Assembly: GCF_017589495.1 (NCBI RefSeq)
Contig: NC_063189.1
Coordinates: forward strand, 46,644,406 to 46,708,405
Origin: Alosa alosa
Lineage: Eukaryota; Chordata; Actinopteri; Clupeiformes; Clupeidae
DNA length: 64,000 nucleotides
Direction of reading: 5' to 3'
In this document: one piece after another, positions 1 through 13,666 of the stretch
Numbering within the stretch: the stretch's first letter is position 1
How the letters are laid out: the number at the start of each line of letters is the position of its first letter
The notes under the pieces: generated by a model
The model's input: only the letters and a program-made list of their open reading frames with translations
What the model was told of the DNA's origin: nothing
The model's database searches: none
Translations under genes and position numbers: made by a program

Positions 1-977
<977 letters not shown>

Positions 978-1104
978 CTCCGCGGGACCGGGAGGCCGTG
1001 ATGCGGCCGGTCGCGCTGGCCGTGCCGGGGTTGGCGTAGCGCAGCAGCAGGCGGAAGGCAGAACGGTGAGCCTCGTCCACATGCACACTCACACTGACTT
1101 CACT
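978..1104 (-). CDS. lama3: lama3 exon 26: domain IV (last exon seen)
   Basis: Residues 999-1041, 127 bp, phase 0 to 1, donor GTAAGG. FRLLLRYANPGTASATGRIT matches the RYVNPGTEAVSGHIT strand of alpha-3. The following exon would lie below position 978 and I cannot find it in the remaining 977 bases. Confidence 0.92.
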
Positions 1105-4100
1105 CTGGAGGGAGGGAGGGGGTGCACACACACAAACACACAAAGAGGAGTGACGAGCAGGGAAGGGGAAGAGGGAGAGGGAGAAATGCAGGCAAGGGTC
1201 AGGTCGGAGGTCAAGTCAGGGTCGGAGTCCAAGCACGTTACCACACACTGGCAGTGGGCTGCAGGAGGCTCCATGGCATGCTGCCCACTACTGATGGCTG
1301 CCTGGCATGACCAGTACACCAAACATCTCATTTCATATGACTGCTGTGTCTTCCCATCTTTCTTAAGGATGATTTACCACTAAATGAAAAAATGCAGCTG
1401 CAGTGAATTATAGAGAATCACTACCCTTAATGATCCATCAAGAAGTCACTTCAATTATGGGCATATCTGTAGGCCTCCGCAAGCCGTTCACACACAGAGA
1501 AAACACGTGTCTAGCAGGCCATGCATTTGGGTGGACATGCCGCAAGCACAAGGATCAGACGACAAGTGAGGCGGGGGGGTAAACAGACGAGTCACTTTCT
1601 GCCTCTAAAGACTGAATCCGGTCTTCCGCTGCCCAGGCCTCTGAGCCTTCAGACGACAACGGCTGACCGCTCATCAGTTTCTTTAGCGGCAAAAAGCACT
1701 GCCAAAAAACGGAGTGATGGCAAACACACGCATCACTTACAGTCGCAGCAAGAGTGAAAGCCAGACTGGTTCACCAACAACATCCGCCCACGCACTGCCC
1801 CCCGAGGCTTGGACGAGACATAGCGCAATACTATGTGGTAGGGACCCGGGGAGACCACAGCGAGATAAAGGACAACCTCTGGCTGGGGAGAGAGAACGTT
1901 AAGCCTTTGAGGGGGAAGAGAGAGAGAGAGAAGCCGAGTCCCTTCACCAGAACAGGCCCAGAGGACCGCAGTCTTCAGCACCTCAGCATTAGCACAAAGA
2001 AGAGTATAGAAGTACCTCTATACTCAACATTATCACAAAGAGTATAGAAGTACTTCTATACTCTTTGAATAGCATTTACTCAGCCTGGAACAAGAAAAAC
2101 AAAAACAAAGACAGCTACTGTATAGCACACAAATGAGGGAGTGCAGCACTTATGTACAGATATAGCATGGGCTTACTTCTTCTTCATGCATCAGTGTAAA
2201 ATAGACACACACACTAAAACAGTTGACACTGCCCCGAAATGCTTTCAAATGACGGTCACAGAGGGGTTGAAACAGGGTTCTCTGACTCAAATGAGGCCAA
2301 GAGTGGATCAGGCCTTACCTGGGCAGGTGACATGATGGCATAACCTCTCCAGCTGAACTGTGGGAACACCTGGGGCTCGTAGCCAAAGCGCACGGGCCGG
2401 GCATTGGGAGTGATGCCATTCTCCACCTCAACCTTTAGGTGATGGAGGCTGGGGAAGTAATGGTTGGTCTCTGGCCTGAAACCACAAGTAAGGCAGGATA
2501 AGGAGGCAGCAGCACAGAGAGTATCATTAAAGCCTCTCAAAAGTCTGCAATAAAATGTATCTGTAGGGGATTGGACGATATCTCCTCTGGCGTTGAAACA
2601 AAGAGTTTTCTAATTAAAAGGAGAAAACTAAGATAACAGGCCCAGGCAACAGTAGCTTGACTGTGGAAGGAGGTGCTGATGTTTCTCACGAAACCTGCAC
2701 ACACACACACAGAGTTAGACTCCAGGCCCTTACTCATCGCAGGAGCGGCCTCTGATATTCTTCTGGCACTGGCACTGTCCCGTCTGGTCATCGCAACTAC
2801 TCCCCACAGCACCGCCCACATCACACTGGCAGCCTATCAGCAGGGGAGTAGCCAAAATGTGTGTAAGACTGACAGGATTCCAATATCTAGTTAAACATTG
2901 ACCTCAAAGACTTTCCAGGCACAGGTTCCAGGTTATATATTGTTTCAACACAGGGGATCTTTATAACAAGAACCATCAGGCTTCAAAACAAGGCTTGAGT
3001 GCACGAACATCTACCGGTATGTGCCCTTCTTGCACTTTCAATAACCCATGATGTTTATTTGTCCATTTTCAAAACCTTTTAAAATATATTGATTTATATT
3101 TCTCCTATTCACAAACTTTCAAGGATTTTAAGGCCACATGGGAACCCTGTATTAGTGTTGGGGATTGAGGAGACCCCACCCTCATCTAAGACATAATGCA
3201 TCTCTCAGACACAATCATTTCACTAGGTAAAACAAACTAAAGAAGTCATTGAAGGTAAACAGCAAGACATCTTACACAAACTCTACTGTGGCCATCGCTG
3301 ACCAGGGTGTGGCCCGCACGCTCCCTATGTGAGCAGCAGGGATGACTCACCTTGGCAGCCAAAATAGTTCTTCCTCTGGAGCAGGAAGTGGGACTCCTTA
3401 CATATGCTGCAGGAGTGGCTGCAGGTATTGGGCTTGCAGTAGCATTCACCAGTTTCCTGAAACACACACGCACGCACACGCACATGCACACACACACACT
3501 CTATCTCAGTAATTTCCCTACCAATCAACAGCTGCACAATGCATTCATTTTCTCTCAGGGTCATTGCACCCTGTACTTTCCGCCCTACAGTGGTGTAAGC
3601 ACAGTGCTACTATAATCTCAGGTTGTTATTCTCGCTGTGAGGGTTATTTCACACACAAGCTCTTTAGAGAGAGCTGCAGACTGCACACCCACCTGCTGGC
3701 ACTCCCCTACGCCGCTCAGGGTGCCCTTATCGCCACACATGCACTCTGCAAAGACAGAGAGAGAGATACAGCACAGACATTACAGGCCTGCTCCACGCTC
3801 AGATGCCATCTCCCCGATGACATCAGTGCCCTTGGGAAGGCCGAGCTGCAGGGAAGTAGCCGTCTGGGTTTCTGGTCACTCACCACCATACTGAGAAACT
3901 GCTATGTGTGTGTGTGTGCTTTTTTTTTTTTTTTACTTTTACACAAATGCAGCGTTCTTTCAAACACACTTAATAGACAGGTTTGCAAAAACACAGAGGT
4001 CACATCGTCATTCAAGCTAAATGTTCAATATTAACGAACTGATTAATATTCAGTATCAGCGATTTCAGGCCCAAACATAAATGATCACATTCATCTAATC

Positions 4101-7100
4101 TTTCCTAACAATCCGCTAGCTGCTTGCCCCATAAGCAGGCTGTCAAAAAAACGCGTCTCTGTAGGCAGCCTAGGCTCCGAGATCTGTACACAAAAACAAT
4201 TGCTACCAACAAGTGTTGGCAACCACTCAAAGGCAAAATAAAGTGTTCCAACCAATAACCGACGAGATGCGCGTTTAGGAGAGTTTCAATTGCACGGGAG
4301 GGAGTGGGAGGGAGTAGCGAGCTAGCTCTCTGTTTTGTTTGAACATCAATAGAAGTGACGTTACCCCGCAATTGTTCATACAACCTTTAATGACTCTGGG
4401 ATTGTGTATGTATGGGACTCCAACATGCACAGCTGTGTAGGGGACAATTTCAATCTGTCCAACAAAGACATAACACATCAGGCATTTTCAAAGGGTAAAT
4501 AAAAGAAATGGCATGGTTCAAAGAACACAAGAGCTAGACAAAATAGACTGACACGTGGGCAGAGAGGGAGAAACTGAAAGAGAAAAAGGAGTGGAAGAGA
4601 GCGTGAGCGAGTGAGAGTCGAGGTGAGGAGAGGAGAGAGCGGGAGAGGTGCAGGTGGACGAGGATGAATAGACCGTAATTACTCTAAACCACGTCTCTTT
4701 TCATGGCTCAGGAGCGCCGACACAAAGCATGTTTCCTCAGGCCCCCACATCAAAGGCAATAGTGCCCGCTGTACATCTGGCCACAGCAAAACCCAAAGAA
4801 TTCAGAGGGAATATTAAAAGTGGCTTTTTTTGTGCATGCTGCCCTGTCCATATATCCTCCTGGCAATGGACAGGCAATAACATTCCTGCGGTAACTCTAG
4901 ACAGACGTGTGGACAAAGGTGAAGGCTGTTCTCTCTGCCTGCCCCCGGGCTGCAGCCCTGGGAGAGAAGAAGCAGAAGCAGAATCATTGCCTGGCTTTGA
5001 GATGGGCCCCTGTCTGCCCAGCTTTTCTTTTACAAGAGCTGCATGAAAAGGGGAGGAGAGAGAGAGAGAAAGAGAGAAAGAGAAAGCACACATGCATCCT
5101 CGCACCTTTTTGAGGACATCGCTCACGTAGTCAGACAAGATTGGGCTTGTTGAGTTCACATTTTTAAATACCCAAATGCACTTTGGAGCCGCACTGAAAA
5201 CTAGGGGGCGATTGTTAGGACTTAAAAGTCCAGAATCAAACCCTGCCACGCTGCTCAGTATACAAGTGCACCACTGTGCTGCAATGACACCATAAATCGT
5301 CCCCTTGGAACAGTAAGGCTGGGCCTTGCACTCACTCTCCAATGTGCAGTGACTGACTATGTGTTTTTTATTTTCAGGTGCCTGAGGTGAAATCAGGTGT
5401 GGATGCCTGGGACATTTCAGAGAGACAGCTGGATACATTCCACTTGCCCACCACAAAACACATATACCTGTGATGACTACAAATTCATTTGTTTAACAAC
5501 AAGCAATACTGCGTGCACTTTGATTTGTGTATTAGGTTGAATATAACTTCTCTGATCCCATTGTCATATCAGATTCTTTAGATAGAAAAGGATGGGGAAA
5601 AAACAAAAAGGTGAGTCACATGTATTAGAGGGAGAGAGAGAGGGGAGAGACTGTGTTACAGTAGGTCCTTGGTGAGCCCAGGGAAGCACCTGGTGGTCAC
5701 TGGCACTCACCTATGCAGCCGCTGGGGTTGTCACGGGCCAGGTTCCAGAAGAGAGGCTTACACCGGTCACAACGAGGGCCCTCCACATAGCGCCGGCACA
5801 CACAGGAGCCCTGACACACACACACACACACACAACAGCCATTTTTTCAGTTTATTCTGTGTTATTGCACAAATACCATCGCCAACCAACAATAGCCAGT
5901 GGGTCACATAATACACAACTTAGTTTGCACACATACACAAAAAATAGGATCTGACATTTTAGTTTGATCAAACAGGGGGTTTATTCAGCATATAAGAAAT
6001 GCATGTCAGCATCCGCTGAAAAACAGACATCAATCACCCACAAACACTATAGAGTGCTCTGCCAGATGTGGCTTCTGCTGATTTGTGAAGTCCACACAAT
6101 GGCTATCAGCATATCACTAGCAAAACATTGCAATGCAAGATAACAGCCCAACAAAAAAGAGACTCTGCATGCCTGCACTTCTGATGTCACTGATTTGAAC
6201 CCAGTTTCTCTCAAAAATGGAAGGAAGTGGCTTTTCCTTTTGTGATTGCAGTTAATCAGTTAATACTTACTTCCGGGCACGTTACTGCTTCCTTGTAAAC
6301 ACCAGGGCACTAATCCATTCAACTCTCCTTTAAGATTTAGCAACACAATTTATCGGATCATTTCATGGAATGGTATGCTCTTTGATCTGGAAAGCATTGG
6401 TGTGGTTGGGGGTAAAAAAAAAAGATTCCCACCACAGCCAGACTTCAGATAAGAAAGTAGAGAGCTCTCTCACAGTTACTCCGTTTGGGTGTTTGATAGG
6501 GAAAATAAACACACTACTTTTCACACATAGAAAGGCTCTGTTATACAAAAGACCACTCTCTGACACACACACGCACGCACACACACACTGTACTCACCCC
6601 CTGAGGAACCTTGATGCCGACCTCTGACCCCACTTGGTTGCACTGGCTGCTGGGAGCTGGAGTAGGTCCTAAGTCATTGTATTAACATACAAGTTACATA
6701 AACACACACATGACTTTTACAGCAGACACTGAACAAGTGGTCTACACAGGATCTCTCCCTGGCATTGAAGCAGAGTGACTGGTGGGTCAGGCTCTTAGAG
6801 TGGGGAGGTCAGTGAGAGGTCACCGAGATGAAACCCAGCTCTAAACACTGAAGGGATTTTGCGTGAAAATGAAACACTTTGAAACAAACACTTCAAGGGC
6901 ATGTTTGACCCGACACTTTAGTTGATAAGAAACATGAAGTAATGGGGTGTCATGGGGTGTGAAGCTTACACTATTTATCACCGGTCCCTTTTCCAGACAA
7001 TATTTAGTTTCCTGTGTTTTTATAGTTGCTGTGTTTCTTTTTCATTAAAACAAATGGCACAGACAGTATTGGATTTCTCATTCTAAACTTTCAGATAGCA

Positions 7101-10100
7101 CGGCTCTATATTTGGGCTCCCCATTTCACAGGTTTGACTTGCTGGTTGGACTGTAGTTTGAACATTACCAGTGCAGTATGGGAACTGGAGGCTTGGGTTG
7201 GAGCAGCGGTCACAGCGCTGCCCAGTCACTCCGGGTCGACACACACACTGCCCAGACGCAGGGTCACATGCACCCCCCTGGGATCCTTCTGGGTGACACA
7301 GGCACACTGAGAGATAGACAGAAGAAAAGGGGAAGTTACTGACTGAACAAATTTTCGATTCGGGGAACATTCTGCAAACGTTCACTGAAGTGTGCAGGAA
7401 CGTTCGCTGCAAACGTTCCCTCATGGTCATTCAGGAAAGTTTTCTTAATGATGCCGGAACGTTCCTTTGTGGTCAAATGTTTGGTTGAGCAGAGGAGCCA
7501 GTATAAAAGTCAAAGTCAAAGTCAAAGTCAGCTTTATTGTCGATTTCTTCACATGTTCCAGACATACAAAGAGATTGAAATTACGTTTCTCACTATCCCA
7601 CGGTGAAGACAAGACATATTTTACCATTTAAGTCCACAGACAAACATAACATTTAAGTAAACAAAAAAGTAAGTAAATAAGTAAATAAAAAGGGCACATA
7701 TAATAATGAAAAAAATAAGAGCAGCAAAATTTGGTTGAAATTGTGCATAGACAGTCAATAAAATACTAGTGCAAAGTCAGGCCAATAAAAGGCTTGGGTA
7801 GTTCTGTTTGACCTAAGTAAGAAAGAAAGTGGCATAGTGGTGCAAGTTATGTAAGAGCAGCAGAAGTGTTGTGTTTTCAGGACAACAACAACAAGTTGTA
7901 AAGTGTACAAGTGTGCAAGTGGAGTAGTGCAGGCGGCCATTGTGGGTCCAATGTCCAGGATGTTATGTAGCTGAGGGTGGAGGGGAGAGGAGGGAGAGAG
8001 TTCAGCATCCTTACAGCTTGGTGTATGAAGCTGTTGGTGAGTCTGGTAGTGGGGAGCCGGGCTTCTGTACCTCTTCCCAGAGGGCAGTAGATCAAACAGA
8101 TTGTGAGCGGGTGACTTGCATCACTCACAATTTTGGTCGCCTTGGCGGTGAGGTGGGTGGTGTAAATGTCCTTCAGGGAGGGGAGTGAAGCACCAATAAT
8201 CCTTCCAGCCGTGTTCACTATGCGCTGCAGGGCTTTCCTGTTGTATTCAGTGCAGCTTCCGCCCACACAGCGATACAGCTGGAGAGGATGCTCTCAATGG
8301 TGCCTCGGTAGAATGTGGTCATGATGGCTGGTGGAGCACTTGCTCGCCTGAGTTTCAAGAGGAAGTACAGGCGGGCTGAGCTCTTCGCCAGTGATGCAGT
8401 GTTGGTGGTCCAGGAGAGGTCTTCACTGATGTGCACCCCCAGGAATTTGGTGCTGCTCGCCTCTCCATCACAGCACCGATGGTCAGTGGCAGGTGTTGGG
8501 TGTGACCTCTCCGGAAGTCAACAACAATCTCTTTGGTCTTGCTGACGTTCAGCAGGAGGTTGTTGTCCCTGCACCACGTGGTCAGATGGTCGACCTCCAA
8601 CCTGTATTGAGTCTCGTCGCCCTTGGCTCTTTTATTACCGATACATTTCCCCCCAACATTAGCTATTCCGTAACCTGCACAATTGAAACATAAATGTTTT
8701 CATAACATCTTTTATAGACTATTTCTACCTTCGTTTGACATATTAGTTCCTCTGCATGTAACATGGAACATTTTTCATATGTGAAGACTCTGCTCAGTCA
8801 ATTGTGCAGGTTACGGAATAGCTAATGTTGGGGGGAAATGTATCGGTAATAATTAGGCCTATCCTCCAATGTCTGTTTATATCTGCTTACCTCTCTCTCA
8901 CTACTTGTCTCCAGGGTGATGATATTTTGCGTTGTCCACTACAGCTACTGTACGTAATTGTATAATAAAAGAGCCGAGTTCTTATACTGGGTTAGGCCTA
9001 CTACGTTTTCAAGATTACTGTGTGTCTACTCCACAATAGGCTAAAAAAGCTGTTTTTAATAGGCATATGTAGTTATTTTATTGTTCAAAACATCATCAAT
9101 GAGTATAAAACTGTTTCAACTATTGTGTTTCAAAATCCAAAGAATTATAGTCTATAAACTAGACTGCATTTCCGGCGGGAACTGCGAAAGTGTGCTTGCC
9201 CTGGTCCGGTCAGCAACGTGAGCGACAGTGGCATACGCTATGCTGAACCTGGCTTGATCCAAGCATTCTAACAGTGCCTTTCAGTGTTGGAACAGTGGCA
9301 ATATCTCAAAAGCTCTAGGAGAGGGCTATTCAACTATTGACATGCGGGGTGAATGCGGTTCGTTGGATTTTACCTGTGGGCTGCCTTCGAATTTAGCTTC
9401 TATGACTAAGGTCAAATCAATAAAATAGAATGACAGCAGTGATTGGCAGCAAAAATAAATAATGTTACGTGTCTTGCGCCTCTCAAACTGGGCTATCAGG
9501 TAACCTACAGAAGAATTGAAATTATGAAATATGACCAAGGCATTAAAATGCTGCTTGTTTGTCAGGATACTTTTTCACTGATTTATTTAACAAAATATGA
9601 GCTATGGGTAGGGATGCACGATATATCGGCGGCCGATATATTATTAGCCGATAAGTGAAAAAATGAAAATATTATTATCGGTCCGATAACAGAATTCTGG
9701 CCGATAATTTAGAAAGTCCTAATTTAGGCCTACGTAAGGTCCGTCCTGCTACACTGAGCTACTTGAGCTTGGTTGGCTATACTTTTTCCTCAATATAATG
9801 TTAGCGGTGTGAATGTATTTCACCACTCTAACAAAATCTGTGGATATGCGTTCATTTGGGAATCTGTGCATCTCAAAATCTTCTTGTGAATGATCCGCCA
9901 TTTAACCTTAACAGAGCGGAGCTCAGCCCTATCTAGAGCCGTCTTGTGCTGGTGTGTTTGCACTTTACCGCGCTGGTCGGAGAAACAAATAAACAAACTC
10001 GTTAGTGGGACGAGTACATAAGTAGGCCTAGTTCTAAGTTGTGTTTTAGTATTATATTTGCATTACTTTAGCTTGGGTTTTGTATTATTACCTAGAAATA

Positions 10101-13100
10101 TGCTAACCATTTGTGCTTCAGTTCCAGACAGGTCATCATAATAAGTTATTAAAACCTTCGGGGCTAACGACTTTCATTTCTGCTGCAGCAGGTTGTGCGC
10201 AACAGAGTAGACGGACATAAGATACAGTCTGAGTTGCAGCTTTATTCAGTTACCCGAAGTTTAAACTAAACCTAAGTTTCCCTCACAAACTCTGATTTGG
10301 TCATTATACAGTAGCTTATTCCAAGCTGAGCCGTTTATGAGCGTTTTTAGTCCTAAATGCAAACGATTCAAACTCTCTAGCCACTCACTCGCAATTCACT
10401 GACGTCAGGTTCACTTAAAGGAGCCACACATACTGTAGGGCTAGGCTACTGTTATGTTGTTGACTGCCGTACTATTTAGGACTATTATTATTATTATTAG
10501 AGTTTTGTCCATCATTTGGTGGTAGGTAAAATTACTGCAATAAAATTATGCTTATTAAATGCTTTCCCCAAATCACTTTTCACATTTTTTTTTCAAGAGT
10601 AATATTATCAGTTATCGTATCGGTATCGGCCACAGCAAACCAATAAATATCGGTTATCGTTATCGGCCCTAAAATTCCATATCGGTGCATCTCTAGCTAT
10701 GAGTGTGAATGTTATATATTCCATCCCACAAATTATGTTTTACTGGTTTATTTGACAAATAATCTATATGGATTTGCTCTTTAAAGACCTTATGTCTGTT
10801 TCGGATTGTTTTGTGAGCCTGGGGTTGTTTTGAGAGCCTATTGATGTAGCCTAGCTATCTCAGATGTATCTCAAAATAAAGGAATACTTCATATTACTCT
10901 AAACCACCGCAGTGTTTCCCACAGAATTCTATCTGTGGTGGTAGGTTTGCAGAATTAACTGTTTTTAACCAATTAGCGCAGCGTGGTTATGATGCAGGTT
11001 TAAGCACAATTTAGCCTGTGGACTTTTATGACAACAATTGCAGGATTGTTAATGTTTTCTTTAAACATGCATGTAGCTTTGTTGAGAGACAAGGGGAGGC
11101 TGCACAAAGGTGCACATATCTACAATAAACAAATTCCCTCCAAATTAAAGTACAACATGCAAAGTCATTGTGTGGTGGTCAATGTTGATATTGTGGTGGG
11201 CCGGCACAAATAAGTCAATGTATGGGAAACGCTGCACCGTCTGTAAATCAACTGTATACTACTGTCTACATTGCACTATATTTCTTGACCTGTCTCTGTA
11301 TATTTCATCACCTTTCTATACTTTGCCTCACATTGCATGTTATCAACACAGCTCAGATCTTTGGTTGCTATGAAGGCCAGTCGTTCTAAATGGATGGTTG
11401 CTATGGCCAAAGGCCAGTTCTATCTCTGCTGTTGTCAAGCGGGCATATCGTAGAATTCCGATTAACCTTATCTTATTTGAAACACATCTATTTTACTTAG
11501 CCCACTTCCATACAGTGGGTCCCATTAAGAAGTGGCCACTTCATTTGCGCTTACCGTGATTCACACAGCAACATTATTAAATTAATCTGTCACCAGTCTG
11601 TTAGTGGGCAGCCATGGCCTACTGGTTAGCGCTTCGGATTTGTAACCGGAGGGTTGCCGGTTCGAACCCCGACCAGTAGGCACGGCTGAAGTGCCCTTGA
11701 GCAAGGCACCTAACCCCTCACTGCTCCCCGAGTGCCGCTGTTGTTGCAGGCAGCTCACTGCGCCGGGATTAGTGTGTGCTTCACGTCACTGTGTGGTCAC
11801 TGTGTGCAGTGTGTTTCACTAATTCACGGATTGGGATAAATGCAGAGACCAAATTTCCCTCAAGGGATCAAAAGAGTATATATACTTATACTTACTTATA
11901 CCATATGCCCTATGTTTGCACAAACGTGACATTTCCTGCTTGTGTCGTCAACTCCATGCTTTGAGGAAAACAATCTTCTTATCATAGTTTCCTCTTCAGT
12001 GAGCGATTACCAGGTCGTTTTTGTAACAGAGATGGCTGTTTATTGTCCCTAGGTTTACAGAAACACCTCTATTCATACGTATGAAAATCAAGTTAACGCT
12101 GCCAACCACTGTTTGTCTATTACATGGCCCAGAATGCCTTGCATGTCTTTACAACAAAACAACACAGTAAAACCTAAATGCCCGTAAACATATGAATTTG
12201 CATACTTGTAAAATTTTTAATAATACTCTCCCATCATGATATTTAACAATAATGAAAAATTTAATTTGAGTACCGTCAATGTGAAAATAACTGTACCACG
12301 ACAACAATAAATAGCTAATGTTCTCCTTGCCATTTCAGTTCGTAAGTCCATACTATCCCATGGCTGAGCAAGGATTTCTTGATTGGGCAAGGCTGCCCGG
12401 AGACGTTGTGCATACTTGGAAGGCATTGTGATAGAAGTGCAATTGCAAAGGTGAAAGGTGATAGTTACCAAAGACCTGTGGGTGGTTTGCAAATGCTGGA
12501 AACTTTTGGAATATTTCTTTTTTTTTAGCTTATGCACCCTCACATTGGAGTCCCGAGTTCATATACAAAATTTGATATCGATATGTGACAGTGTTCCTGA
12601 GATATGGACCACTTCCTGTTTCGGAGCTTCGCCGCCGATTTCGTTTGGCTGTGACAGGCAAACACTTCCGAAAATCAAAAATCCTTCTAGTAACTTTTGT
12701 GAGGCTTGGTCCAAGGATAATGTACGTCAAGTTTCGTGGCGTTCGGACCAAATTTGTGACCTGTGAAAATTTAGTTTCGCTTTCTGTTCAATCCAATATG
12801 GCGGATGAACGACACGCCCACCTGACGTCATCTTCGCGAGCAACTTACACCGGTACTGACCGGACGTTTTAAAGTTGGAATGGTGTCTCTGTCTCAAAGG
12901 GCCTAGGCGCTAGAGCTGCCAAAAAAATGGGAATTTTGAGACGGGAATAATAAAACTTAAGAAGAACAATAAGTGTGCTGCTTTCAGCAAGCACACTTAA
13001 CAAGGCTAATAACTAAATCTAGTAATCAATGCCGGAAAGCAAATAAAGCTAAATAACGACAGACCTACCCCTCAGACTCCACTGATGATGATTATAACGA

Positions 13101-13630
13101 TACAAAAATGCGACCTTAACAGAACCTTCAAGGAACGTTCCCTAAAAGGTTTGCTAAAGTTTACACAAAATAACATTACAACAATGGTCTAGGAATGTTC
13201 ACTGAAGGCTACACCAAATTGAAACCTTTAGTTGTGTCTGTTGAGGGGTCCACGACCATGGCACCCTTGACAGAGACAACAAGGAAGCGATCATCCTCAG
13301 CTGGACCCCCCAACCCACCCCCCCACTGTTGGACTTACTTATTTGCACCATCACTGTGACTCTCATAGAACACCTTACAATGCACACTGAATTACAGGCT
13401 CAGTCCCTGCCCTGTCATGCTTGATCATCCTTAAGCACACTACAGTATGTTGATATTTGATTTAGTTTATATAGTATATTTAGTATTAAGTATTTTAGTA
13501 TCATGTTTATCTTCTACTGTCTCTATTGTACAGTGGAGTTTTTTACTTGTATATTACTTTTTCTGCTGTAAGTGCATGGTGTGTGTAATGTCTGTATGCT
13601 ACTGAGACCTTGAATTTCGCCTTGGGGATC

Positions 13631-13666
<36 letters not shown>

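Noticed and set aside
11604..11680. tRNA gene
   Set aside because: The A- and B-box-like motifs belong to a SINE head: the same sequence with SINE body and tail recurs at 28572, and a clean cloverleaf end is lacking.
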